A stretch of DNA of 64,000 nt from Calycina herbarum (Eukaryota; Ascomycota; Leotiomycetes; Helotiales; Pezizellaceae). The stretch covers positions 62,001 to 126,000 of the forward strand of contig LLEY01000057.1 of assembly GCA_001414485.1 (NCBI GenBank), in the 5' to 3' direction. Below are positions 36,529 through 46,681 of this stretch, in pieces; position 1 is the stretch's first letter; the number at the start of each line of letters is the position of its first letter. The position numbers and the translations under genes are program-made. The notes below the pieces were generated by a model, which saw only the letters and a list, made by a program, of their open reading frames with translations, was not told the DNA's origin and ran no database searches.

Positions 36529-37363
36529 ATGAATATACGCGATAAACGGGGGAAGAGAGTATAGGAGAGTTCTAAGGAGTCTAAAGAGGTTGATTTTGAG
36601 GTTTAGGAGGCCTAGGGGTCTAAGGGAGTTGATAAGGTTAAAGAGGTTAAGAAGAATAGAGAGTATAGAGGCGCTAATACTTAATTAAGTTAAGTCTCCG
36701 ATTATATAGAATTGGTTTATTATTCTTTCTAGACTTTGCTACCTGATGCTACTCTTATCTATTATACTAATATCGATAAGGCAGACCTTATCTCCTCCTC
36801 CTCTAACAGCTCTCGAGAGATAAAAAAGACTTTGTATACCTCCTTCTTACTTAGCTCTTAATCGAGTACTAAATGTCTGATACTTCTGCGACTAGGAGAT
36901 ATTTATAGAAAACATCGCTGTTCTTAGCCCTCTCCTAAGTTAGGACTTGATCTAAGAGGGCTCTATGAAATAGCTGTTATACGATAACCTAGCTAAAGAA
37001 TATAACAGCGAAAACCTATATCCGAAATTTAGAATAATCCTTTTAGGCGAGCTTGGTCCTTTCCTTAGCTTAAAAGCTATAGAGAATTATTTTAGCCTAG
37101 AAAAGCCCGAGTTCTCTATATAACTCGTAGTAGAGGAACCTATACTTAAAGTCTTAAAAGATTTGTTATCTTGTTATAGAGAGGGATATACTATTAATAA
37201 TCCTTTGAGGATTAAGGTCTTTGAATCTAAGCTTTTGTCGGATTCTTTTAATAGTAGCGACCCTTTCTCTAATAGGTTTAATAGTACTTCTACTACTAAT
37301 ATAGATGATGGTCTAGCTTTAGCAGCTTCTACTTTTGCTAAAGGCGACAAAGTTGCGGTTTAG
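36529..37363 (+). pseudogene. Unrecognised second gene of the Helitron
   Basis: Downstream of the helicase, on the same strand, a protein-like frame can be followed from ATG at 36529 (MNIRDKRGKR), with stops at former Gln/Trp codons and one frame change near 36960. The last part, 37163-37363, is open for 66 codons and ends in a Ser/Asn/Thr-rich segment and FAKGDKVAV. A Ser-rich middle and a PKFRIILLGELGPFLSLKAI block (about 37022-37085) are visible. I do not recognise the family. It may be an element-borne accessory gene or captured host sequence. Confidence 0.5.
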
Positions 37364-37784
37364 GTATAGTTTAGGAGCTATAGTTTTAATAACAGGTCTG
37401 GTCTAATATTTACTTTATTAAAGTTATAGAGGCTATAGCAAAGCCTTTCTAGATCGCTAATCCGACGAAGGAACTAGATTACTCTATGAAAGAGAAGGGG
37501 ATGATTTAGGCTGTTATATAAGCAATAGCTCTTACTATACTAGAGGTTTCTACTTGCTACGTTGAAGGAATATAAGTCTTTACTTTTTGCTCTTGCTTTT
37601 ATATAATCTTACTAGTTAGTCTTTACTACTTTAAATAATATACTATTTCCGGTTAGGTTAAGGTTTATATTTTAGTACGTGATTTTTCTTTTATTACTTA
37701 ACTTTGTTTAATATTTAATAAATACTAGGTCTCTTAGCCTATAAGTACGAAGGCTTCGTATAAGCCGTAGGCTAGCACCCCTAT

Positions 37785-37873
37785 TCTATTACGTCCATGC
37801 GTTGCTAAGCGAGGTCACGTGAATGCGTCGCTGGAGTACTCTGAGACTTATTCTACGGGTATAACCCTTGATA
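37785..37873 (-). repeat. 3' LTR of element C, second piece
   Basis: TCTATTACGTCCATGCGTTGC to CCCTTGATA; matches the end of the right LTR at 43064-43152, including GCGAGGTCACGTGAATGCG. Confidence 0.85.
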
Positions 37874-40800
37874 TTACCTCTTTTCCTACTCTTGAAGATA
37901 GGTATCTAGGGCTACTATATCCTCTAACTTAGTAGTAGGTTTCTATATTAGGTTTACATATCCTATCTATTTAACCTTATACTCGAGTTAAGTACGAGAG
38001 CCTTTCTCTAAGAGCTTCTTTTACTATTAACCTAGTATTCTTTTAACTTGCTATTCTATAGTATTATCTACTAATATTATAAGTAGTTGATTATCGTCTA
38101 TAATTTAACTAGGCAGCGGGTCTATAGCTGCTAGCCTTAATAAGTCTATATTAAAGATATTATAGATACTAGGCAGGGTGTCTAGCCTATATATAGATAG
38201 GCTAATAACCTTAATAACTATAAACTTAGTAGATCGAGTGTCTAGTTTCTTACTAGCTCTGTCTATCTGTATATTCTATAAGCTTAAGTAAACCTTGTCT
38301 CTAACCTTATATATAGAAGCGGTATTCTATAAACGATTTACTTAAGTCTCCTAGTCTTATTATACTCTTACTATTAATAATTATACCTATTCTACAATAG
38401 CCTTAATCTTTACTACTATTGCTTCGCTCTTTTGAATTAGTGTTTTTATGTTTATAGGTACTACGACGTCTATTAAGAGGTTAATAGTCTATAATAGATA
38501 GCCGTGGCTAAGTTAGAAGAGGCTTACACCTGTTAATATTAAATCCCGTCTATTAAAAGCTAGCTATACTACTAGCAGCTAGTCGGCCTAGTCGTCCTAA
38601 GCTATATTAATCTACTACTATAGAAGCGTCTTAACTTTAGTATTTGCCTGTTCCGTTGACCTGTTAGTTTGTAGATAGAAGGCTATAGAAATCCGTCGTT
38701 TAATCCGTAAGAAGTTATAAAGCGTCTTCTATGCTTGTCTAATGAATTACAGGCCTCTATTAGACACTATTGCTCTTGGTAGTCTATATAAGCTATAGTA
38801 TATAGTAATAAATAAGCGAGCAAATTCCTCTGATAATATAGTTGAGTTATAGGTTATAAGAAGTACCCCTTTACCTAAACGGTCCGTAAACACCGCTATT
38901 ATATTAGAGCCTTTACTTATAAGTAGTAGTCTAATAAAGTCGATAGAGATCTCCTGCTATTACTACTTAGGAATTAGTAAAGGACGAAGTAGGCCTTGTT
39001 TATAATCTCTCTAGACCTTAGTACGTCTATAAACTCTATAGTTATAGATAAACTACTTAACTATAGTCTATAGGTTTAGCTAGAAGAACTCTCTTAAGAC
39101 TATTACAATTGTTCTATTCTTACTAGAATAGCTCGTAAGTATAGAATCATAGAGTTCCTATATAATTACAGTCTATAGCAGCTTATAGTTAGGGACCTAT
39201 AGTCTACTCCTAAACTGTAAATCACTGTTCTTATTAACTAAGTAGTTAGAGATAGAGACTTTAACTAGAGAAGCAAGGTCTGCTAGAAACACTCTATCTC
39301 CTTAGTAGATAGTATTTATAAGACGCCTAAAGTCCTTGTCCTATACCTTTCCCTCTTCCTAGAGGTTCCGTAGTTAATCTATAAACGCTTACTACGTCGC
39401 TACGTCGCTTACTTAATTCCTCCCGTTTATTAATACTAGTGCTAGCTATATAGTATTTCCTTGAATCATTCTATCTAGAATTAATTATACTATTCTATAA
39501 TTAAGGCGTTTATCTCTCTCCTTTAGAAGGTCCTAGTCTCTCCTTGTTAATATATCTAGTAGTCCTCTCTCTTTACTTAGGTAGTATTAGATTATTAAGT
39601 TAAACTTACTAAGTATTAACTACTACTACATTTGTCTTTTAGATAGTTTATAAACTGTTATAAAGTACTTAAGATTCTTATAATCTATAAGTATTATAAA
39701 CTATCTAACACTTTTTAACTCCGCTTCCTATTTCTTAAGATAACGAATAATATCTAACAACTCTTTATTATATATTAGGTAATTGTATTTAACAGGTGTA
39801 TATTTCTTTAAGAAGAAGGCTACGGGCTGTAAGACGCTATTCTTTACTTAAGAGAGCACGCCTTCTAAGTAATATCTAGAGGAGTTTGTCTCTAGAACTG
39901 TCTTATAATCTAGGTTAAACTAAGCTAGTACTAGAGCCTCTATAAAGGCCTGCTTTAACTGTTCGAAGGCTCTATTCGCTTTGTCTATCTATTAGAAGGA
40001 TATATCCTTTTTAACAAGTATATAGAGAGGAGCTATAATCTATAAAAAGTCTTTAATAAACCGTCGATAGAAATTCGTAAATCCTAAGAAGCTAAGAACG
40101 CCTTTTACTGTTATTAGTGCTTTCTAATCTATAATAGCTTATATTTTAGCTAGGTCTATTTATAAACCTTTCTCTACTTCTATAATAAACCTAAAGTACT
40201 TTATAGACTATACTTTAAATTTATACTTATTAATATTAAGCTATAGCCTAGTATCTTAAAGCCTTTATATTACTTTATAGACATACTCGCGGTACTAGTT
40301 ATAAGTGCTGTCTATAAAGACTAAGACATCGTCGATATATACTAAGACAAAGTCGTCTAAGAACTCTTAAAACGTATGATTAATATACTACTAGAAAGTG
40401 CTAGAAGTATTTATAAGCCTAAAAGGGGTAATAAGCTATTTAAAAAGCCTAAAGCGTGTCTAGAAAGCCGTTTTCTACTCGTCTCTCTCCTTAATTCGTA
40501 TCTTATAAAACGTAGTAATAATATCTATTTTTATAAACTACTTTGCTTTTTTAATCCGGTTAAGTATCTCTTAGATTAAGAGTAATAGATAACAGTCCTT
40601 ATAAGTTAACTTATTTAGTACCTAGTAGTTATAACAGAACTGTAGGCTCTCTTCTAGCTTTTGTACGAAGAGTACTAGTATAGCTACTAGAGAGTTACTT
40701 ACTTAAATAAATTCCTTATCTAGTAGCTCTATTAGAGTTTTATAGAGTACTAACAGCTCGTCTTATAATATATTATAGAGTAGCCTCTATAGGACTGTCT

Positions 40801-42660
40801 CCTTAGATCCGCTGTCCGTCTATAAAAGCTTAATACTATAATTAATTCCTTATTAGTATACTAGTAACTTATTTACTTCTTTTCTATCGAAAGCTAGGTA
40901 GAATTCTAGACTAATCTAGCTAAGCAGCTTTATCTACGGGTCTATATACTTCTTCTCTACTAACGCTTTACTAATGTCTGCGAGGCTAGCTAAGAAAACT
41001 TATAGCTTACGTTTACGATCTATAAGAAAGTAGAAGACAGCTGTACTTACTTACTTATAGAAGTAAGACTTTTCTAGCTCGCTATAAACTTCTAACTTAG
41101 AGTCTTAGAAGAGTAAGCATCTCTTAATAGCGTTAAGTAAAGCTTGCTCTTTCCTTAACTAAGATTTTCCTAGAATTATTTTATAGCCCTCGATCTTAGA
41201 GACTACGTAAGTATAAACCCGTTTCTACTAGTAGCCTCTAATATCTATACTAAAAGATACTACTTAGGATATAGTATTCTCTAATACTACTTCTACTAAC
41301 TATAAATGCCTTAATATAATTTATACGTAAGAGAGCTAATAACGATAGATAAAACAGTCTAAAATAATTCTATAGACTAAATACCTTAAATCTACTAAGG
41401 CTTATAAAGTAGCTACTCTATTTACTAAAGCCGATATAAGAAGAGGTTTTTCGTCTATATATTCCTACTTAAAATGTCTCTAAGTATCTATTACTAACAA
41501 CTCTCTTTATCGCCTCTACCTACGCTTTCTAATAAGAGCTACTAGTTTTCCGAATCCGAGGAGATATTACTGTCTTCTTCTTCTAATTCTAGTACTATCT
41601 TCTTAACCTCTGCCTTCTATTTACGAACCGAATCCGCTGTTATAGGTCGCCTTAATAGTCTATATAAACATTCTTAAACAAAATAACTAGTAGCTCTATA
41701 GCGAAGACAGCGACTAGTATAAGCACGGTTACTTCGTTCTTCCTAGAACACCTATTTAGCACGCTTAGTACTAGTTATTAAGACTTTAGCAGGTGTCGGT
41801 TCCTAATCTATACCCTCTATAGATGTCTTATAGGTAACTTTCGGTCTGTTAGTAATATTATCGCTTGTTACCTACTATATAGTATCCGTCGAGCGTTTCT
41901 AAGAGGTTCGTAGTGTTTCTAGAAGAGTCTAGGCCCTAGATCTTAATATTCAAGCTTTATAAGCTCTTAAGCAGTCGTCTGTTTCTTTAATAATAGAGTA
42001 GTAAGACTTAAAGTTAGGTTAAGAAGGAACTATAATTATTACCTTAACTAACTCGTTGCTAAGGATTCGGTTAAGAGACATCTTCTTTACGTCGTCTAGC
42101 TAAGATCCTTCTCTAGACTCTATAAGTAAGGCTTGCTATTCTATAAAGACCTCTAGGAATAGTCTTAAGCCTTAGCAGAAGGATTCTAGCTTTTATTATA
42201 CTCTTTCCTTAGCTTACGAGTCTCTAAACATAAACTCTACTCGATCTAAGAAATCACTACTATTAGCTAGCTCTAGCTTACCCTGTTCCCGTACTTATAC
42301 TTCTATTCTATAGAGCGCCTTATCTTATAGAGATCTATTAAGTACCTAAAACTTAACGTATTTAGTATATCTATAGTAGTCGACTTCGATTTTAGCTTAT
42401 GCTTATTATAACTAAGCTTCTAGCTTATCTAAGTCTCCGTAGAATTCCAGTAGTAGAGGAAGAGATTTCCTAGGTTTATTATTATTATAGACTATCTATA
42501 AACGAGCTTCCTTATCCTTCTTTTACTTGTTCGTAATCTATAGACGATCGTTCTCTTAGGCAGATATTAACTGATTCTACTACTCTTAAACATACTATAG
42601 GAACTAGGTAGGTAGCTGATTTAGTATACCGCCTTCTTATAGTTCTCCTATTATTTGTAA
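37874..42660 (-). pseudogene. Gag-Pol of element C, RIP-inactivated
   Basis: Minus strand, high to low coordinate: Gag about 42600-41650 with a decayed CCHC-like block (about 41730-41660); protease region about 41450-41000; RT about 40900-40050 (YIDNVLVFIDS for the YxDD region near 40345-40310; LSFLGFTNFYQRFI near 40095-40050); RNase H about 39950-39600 (YNYLIYNKELLDIIRYLK); integrase about 39350-38450 (ISIDFIRLLL for the first catalytic Asp, then IVSNRGLQFI, and a SIAFYLQTN block); C-terminal chromodomain-like end about 38120-38020. Typical chromovirus layout, all with stops at Gln/Trp codons. Confidence 0.83.
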
Positions 42661-42690
42661 GTTCTGTAAATACCGTGAAATAGCTCGTAA

Positions 42691-42892
42691 GTTCTAGTAT
42701 TACTATAAAGGCTCGATATGTTCTAGTATTACTAAAATAGCCTAATATGTTCTAGTATTACTATAAAGGCCTGATGTGTTCTAGTATTACCAAAATAGCC
42801 TAATATATTCTAATATTACTATAAAGGCCTGTTATATTCTAGTATTACTAAAATAGCCTAATATATTCTAGTGTTACTATAAAGGCCTATTG
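42691..42892. repeat. 29-bp tandem repeat, seven units in two alternating types
   Basis: Seven 29-base units starting GTTCTAGTATTACTATAAAG. Type 1 has CTATAAAGGCCTG and type 2 has CTAAAATAGCCTAA; they alternate 1-2-1-2-1-2-1, making a 58-base higher-order unit. The array lies in the leader of element C, just inside its 5' LTR. Confidence 0.85.
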
Positions 42893-42910
42893 TTTTTAAA
42901 TCGAATCTAA

Positions 42911-43152
42911 TATTAGAGCTTATAACAAGTGCTAATAAATTAAACTACAGAGGCTGTCTATATATAAGAAGATTTAATTATCCTTTCTAAGCTAGAGTCC
43001 TTACTAACTTATATACTTAGTTAGCTCTTTCTAGAGAGTTCTACTAAGGGTACTCTCGAAGGTTCTGTTACGTCTATGCGTTGCCAAGCGAGGTCACGTG
43101 AATGCGTCGCTGGAGTACTCCGAGACTTATTCTACGAGTGTAACCCTTAATA
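42911..43152 (-). repeat. 5' LTR of element C (242 bp)
   Basis: TATTAGAGCTTATAAC (TG to TA) to CCCTTAATA (ACA to ATA), followed by the TSD CTAGC. Confidence 0.85.
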
Positions 43153-43157
43153 CTAGC

Positions 43158-45687
43158 TTTATAGTTATAATTATAAACCTATATAATTATATTAACTAAA
43201 GGTTATTTTCTAAGCTTTCTAGTTAATATCTAGATTATATTCTTAAATCTATAGTATATTAAGTATTGCTTTCTTACTCTCTATTTTAATAATATCGAAT
43301 TATATATCTAAGTAGTATTCTTCGATATTAATCTTTATTAGAATAGTTTACTAATCGATAATTCTATTCTAGTATATAACGTTTATTCTATTAACTACTT
43401 CTAAGTAGTATAGTCTTATACTTTTAATTAAGACGTTTAGCTTTTTCTAAGCTAGTAAGGAAAGAAAATTACTTATTATTCTAGAATTAATTAAGACTTA
43501 GAGTTCCTTTTCTCTTATCTTTGCTATTACTATAAGTTAATTTTCTTTAGAGATAGTATTTAATTCTCTAACTATTAAGTAGTTAGGCTCTGGTTTAATA
43601 TAATAAACCTTAAATCTTTGTTTACTATTATCTCCTTTTTAAGAGCTTAGGAAGAATATTACTTTTTCGTTGTTAGAAAAAGCTACTTCGTATATTAGAC
43701 TATCTTCTACAGTTCTCTTAGGTTCTAGAAGTGTTCTTATAAAACGTTTTTTTATAGACTAGTCTAATATAGCTCGTGGTTTATACTAAACCTATTTAAT
43801 AGTTATTCTATATAATGTTTTAGTAGTCTACTACTCGCCTTTTATAGGTTAGTAGAATTCCTAGATTAGGTTAGCTTAGAGGTCTACCTTAGTAACCTTA
43901 AATATCTACTAATCTTCTAATCCTTTAAATACTATTATAACTCCTTTTTTAACTCTTAATATCTAATATTTTTTGTTAATTACTAACTTATAATCTTAAC
44001 TAAGTAGATAGGTAGTAATATCTAACTTTAGATATCTATTATATTTATTAAGCCTCTCTAGGTAATACTACTACTATTTAGTAGTATTGTTTCTTAAATT
44101 AGTAACTATCTATAGATCTCTCTTCTCTAGGTAGTTGTTTAGTATTATCTATTCTAGTTCTAGCTCTTTAAACTTAATAGTTTCTCTTCTAGTAATAGAG
44201 CTAACTATAGTTACTCGATTCTAATTATTCCTTACTATTTTATAAGTAGTTAAGTAGTAGGATTGATTTCTTAAGTAGAATATAAGCTTTAAAAATCAGG
44301 TTTCTATTCTTTTATATATATCTATCTATTTCCTCTCTTAAAGGTTCTAATAAATACCTATATTTCCTCTTCTTTAGGTTTATATATTTTAGAATCTATC
44401 TTTAACGTGTTAGATTTTAACTCTAATAACTCTAATAAACTTATTAATAGTAGTAATTCGAATTCTACTTAAAGAGGTAATTTATAATCTATTTCTAACT
44501 ATATATTATAATTTTCTTTAAGAAGTAGATCTCTATTATTATTAGTATTCTATACTCTACTAACTTATAACTTAATTCCTTTATTTAGCTAGAGGTATAT
44601 AGCGTCTGCTATTATATTTATAGCGTCTATTTCAATCTACGTTCTATATCCTCTAGCTTCGAGTTCCTTGTCTAAGAGTTTAATTTTATTAAGTAATACT
44701 ACTTCCTTATAGACCGTAGCGTTGATTCGTCTCTTCTTATTAGAGTCTTTCTTCTTACTATACTTATTTGCTTTATAGCTAGAGAGGCCACAGTTATAAC
44801 ACAAGTTCTACTCGCGTCGACGATTTCGCTTCTCCTAGGAAAGTCCTCCTTTCTTTAGAAAGGTTTTCTTCTATATAGCGTTTGCCTCCTTACTATACTT
44901 AGCGTAGGAGTGCTTCTACTTTCCTAACCCTTAGCTCTTTTCCCTATATCTAAGGTTACTTTTTCTAAATTCGTATAAACGGTTGTCTAACTAGACGACC
45001 TCCTTAATTATACCTATAATAGTTTAGAATTATAAGTTCTATTTAGCTATTTCCTTATAAATATATACTTTTAATCCTCTACGAAAGAGTTCTATAAGAG
45101 CAATAGCATCCTATTCTAATTTCGTTCTATAACGTTGAAACTCGTTAGCGTAATCTATTACTAATCCGGTTTAGCGTAAATCTAAAAGCTTGCGTATAGT
45201 AGTCCGGATAACGTCGAAGTCTCTAAAGACTTTTCTAATAGTTGTCTTAAAAAAATCCTCTCTAAGATTTAAATATAATCTTAGTTAGTTCTATCTTTCT
45301 ATCTTTATCTTTATTCTTAAAGAAGTCTTCTAAATACAGCTAAGCCTATTCTAATACTGCTACTCTTAGGTAGGAGATAGTAAAAATAGTTCGTAAGTTA
45401 TAATTGCCTTCGAATTTGTCTGAGTTAAAATTAAAGTAGATGTCTATTTAAAGAAGGAACGAGTCAAGTTCCTTTCGCTTCCTGTAATACGTATCTAGCA
45501 TCTTAACTTTAATAGATTTAAGTGCTTCGACCTTGTAGGGCTCGGGGGCGTCCGGCATACTAACGTTGTCGTCATTCCTAGCTAACTATATACTAGTAGG
45601 TGTTCTTCTAGTAGTACTTCCAGATGTTCCTACGACGTTGACTCGACTAGCATTCGAGCTAGCTGCGGCGGGGGTTGCTAGGGCCAT
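43158..45687 (-). pseudogene. Element A Gag and protease region, RIP-inactivated
   Basis: Gag starts with ATG at 45687 (MALATPAAASSNASRVNVVG) only about 30 bases from the LTR. A capsid block reads YYRKRKELDSFLL then DIYFNFNSDKFEGNYN (about 45500-45400). The CCHC knuckle is near 44815-44765 (CYNCGLSSYKANK). From about 44600 to 43158 is the protease/linker region, joining RT at 23231 once element C is removed. The gag start is the least mutated part of the element. Confidence 0.78.
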
Positions 45688-45718
45688 GGCGACTGAACTT
45701 CTAAGCAGGTGCTCAAAG

Positions 45719-46173
45719 TATAACGAAACTTAAATAAACTAAACAAAGATGACTAAGTCTCGAAGGTTGGTATACAGGTAAGAAGTACAGATACGCCGGG
45801 TTGTTCACTTAGAAGTAAACTCGTTACTTATATCAAAGATGTTAAACAATATAATAAGATTAATAACTAAAGTTGAGCACGAAGCTCCTATTCTAATGGC
45901 AGACGTGCTAGTCTTATATAGAACCTTCCGCTCCTTTCCATGTCGCCTACATCGCTCGTCGATGTTGTCGATATGTCGCTCGTATCGCCTGGCGATACAA
46001 GCGATATATGTCACGTGATTCCCAACATTAATCCAACAGTGAGATCCTGGAATCCTAAGTGCCTTCCGCACTGCAGATTCCCTCCTGTGTTACCTTTCAT
46101 TTCCTGGACGTTGTGCCTTTTCCTGTCAGAGCGCCGTCTGGACTACTTACCACGCGAAACGTGATTCGTGACA
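45719..46173 (-). repeat. 5' LTR of element A (455 bp), lightly RIPed
   Basis: TATAACGAAACTTAAATAAAC to GATTCGTGACA. Contains a hairpin GTATCGCCTGGCGATAC at about 45983-45999 and several GCGAT/CGCTCG words. Much less mutated than the 3' LTR at 14835-15280. Confidence 0.85.
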
Positions 46174-46216
46174 ACTAGGGCTATAGCGACTGAACTTCTA
46201 AGCAAGGTACTCAAAG
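46174..46216 (-). repeat. 43-base gag-start/leader fragment between two LTRs
   Basis: ACTAGGGCTATAGCGACTG to GGTACTCAAAG matches 45677-45718, the leader and first codons of element A's gag. It is therefore the 5' internal edge of a second copy, whose LTR follows at 46217. Confidence 0.8.
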
Positions 46217-46681
46217 TATAATAAAACTCAAATAAACTAAACAAAGGTGACTAAGTCTCGAAGGTTAGTATATAGGTAAGAAGTACAGATACGCCGGGGT
46301 GTTTACTTAGAAGTGAACTCGTTACTTATATTAAAGATGTTAAACAAGATAATAAGATTAATAACTAAAGTTAAGCACGAAGCTCCTATCTAATGGCAGA
46401 CGTGCCAGTCTTATATAGAACCTTCGTTCTCTAAGTACATCGCCTGTATCGCTCGCATTGCTCGCATCGCTCGCGATCAGGGCGATTAGGGCGATGCAGG
46501 CGATCACGTCATATAACCGTACGTGACTTCCAACAGTCCTACAACAGTAAGATCCTGAAATCCTCAAATGCCCTTTCTGTATTACTGATTCCCTCTTGTG
46601 TTACCTTCCCTTTCCTGGATGTTGTGCCTTGTCCTGTCAGAGCGCCGTCTGGACTACTCACTACATTCCGTGATTCGTGAC
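46217..46681 (-). repeat. 5' LTR of a second copy (465 bp), border of the transposon block
   Basis: TATAATAAAACTCAAATAAAC to GTGATTCGTGACA. Aligns along its length with 45719-46173. Its middle holds GCCTGTATCGC and GCGATGCAGGCGATC as an inverted pair around repeated CGCTCGCAT words (46440-46505). Ordinary host DNA starts at 46682. Confidence 0.85.

Larger units (their letters stand above)
23385..37784 (+). mobile_element. Helitron-type rolling-circle transposon in the LTR of element C (8.36 kb without insert D)
   Basis: Encodes a Rep-helicase on the plus strand and interrupts the element C LTR between two T (AAGG-T/T-CT). The left end is GCCTTCGTACT followed by a perfect 8-bp-arm hairpin CTCTTAGCTTGCTAAGAG. 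Near the right end is the inverted copy AGTACGAAGGC (37744-37754), in a perfect palindrome TACGAAGGCTTCGTA, then AGCCGTAGGCT and CTAGCACCCCTAT at the end. No target duplication is evident. Element D (24630-30669) sits inside it. Rolling-circle mechanism is inferred from the protein family. Confidence 0.8.
23232..43152 (-). mobile_element. Element C: Ty3/gypsy retrotransposon in element A, TSD CTAGC, split by a Helitron
   Basis: Flanked by CTAGC at 23227-23231 and 43153-43157. The left LTR is in two pieces (23232-23384 and 37785-37873; 153 + 89 = 242 bp) and the right LTR is 242 bp (42911-43152), so removing the Helitron restores equal lengths. Internal genes at 37874-42690 run on the minus strand. 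Confidence 0.85.
1..46170. other. RIP-mutated, AT-rich transposon compartment (with un-RIPed islands)
   Basis: From the left edge to about 46.1 kb most sequence lacks CpA/TpG dinucleotides almost completely and is rich in TpA, but keeps CpG. Open reading frames are very short; where transposon proteins can be followed, stops replace Gln (CAA/CAG) or Trp codons, His becomes Tyr and Cys becomes Tyr. This is the mark expected of CpA-directed repeat-induced point mutation. Exceptions are 4518-4792 and about 4960-8380, which have ordinary composition, and the outer LTRs at 45.7-46.7 kb, which are only partly mutated. RIP is a fungal genome defence acting on duplicated DNA before meiosis; that it acted here is inferred from the pattern. 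Confidence 0.9.
14835..46173 (-). mobile_element. Element A: nested Ty3/gypsy retrotransposon, minus strand, carrying inserts B and C
   Basis: 5' LTR at 46173-45719, gag from 45687, zinc knuckle near 44800, protease region to 43158, then (after insert C) RT from 23231, RNase H, start of integrase to 21745, (after insert B) a short piece to 16013, accessory ORF and 3' LTR 15280-14835. Removing B with one CTCTT and C with one CTAGC rejoins the RT/protease and integrase frames. Relative to element 2, about 1.5 kb (most of integrase and the chromodomain) is missing and replaced by about 100 bases at 15913-16013. The outer flanks do not show matching target duplications. Confidence 0.78.

Noticed and set aside
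40376..40579. 67-codon plus-strand ORF inside element C
   Set aside because: It is antisense to a clear RT domain on the minus strand and has no protein-like features.
42691..42892. CRISPR array
   Set aside because: Units are directly adjacent without spacers and lie in a eukaryotic retrotransposon leader.
1..46170. AT-rich block as a centromere or mitochondrial insertion
   Set aside because: The composition is explained by CpA-type mutation of recognisable gypsy and Helitron elements; no mitochondrial genes are visible. A centromere cannot be excluded but nothing points to it.
45805..46567. Open frames within the two right-hand LTRs (both strands)
   Set aside because: They fall inside LTRs and reflect the unmutated composition there, not genes.
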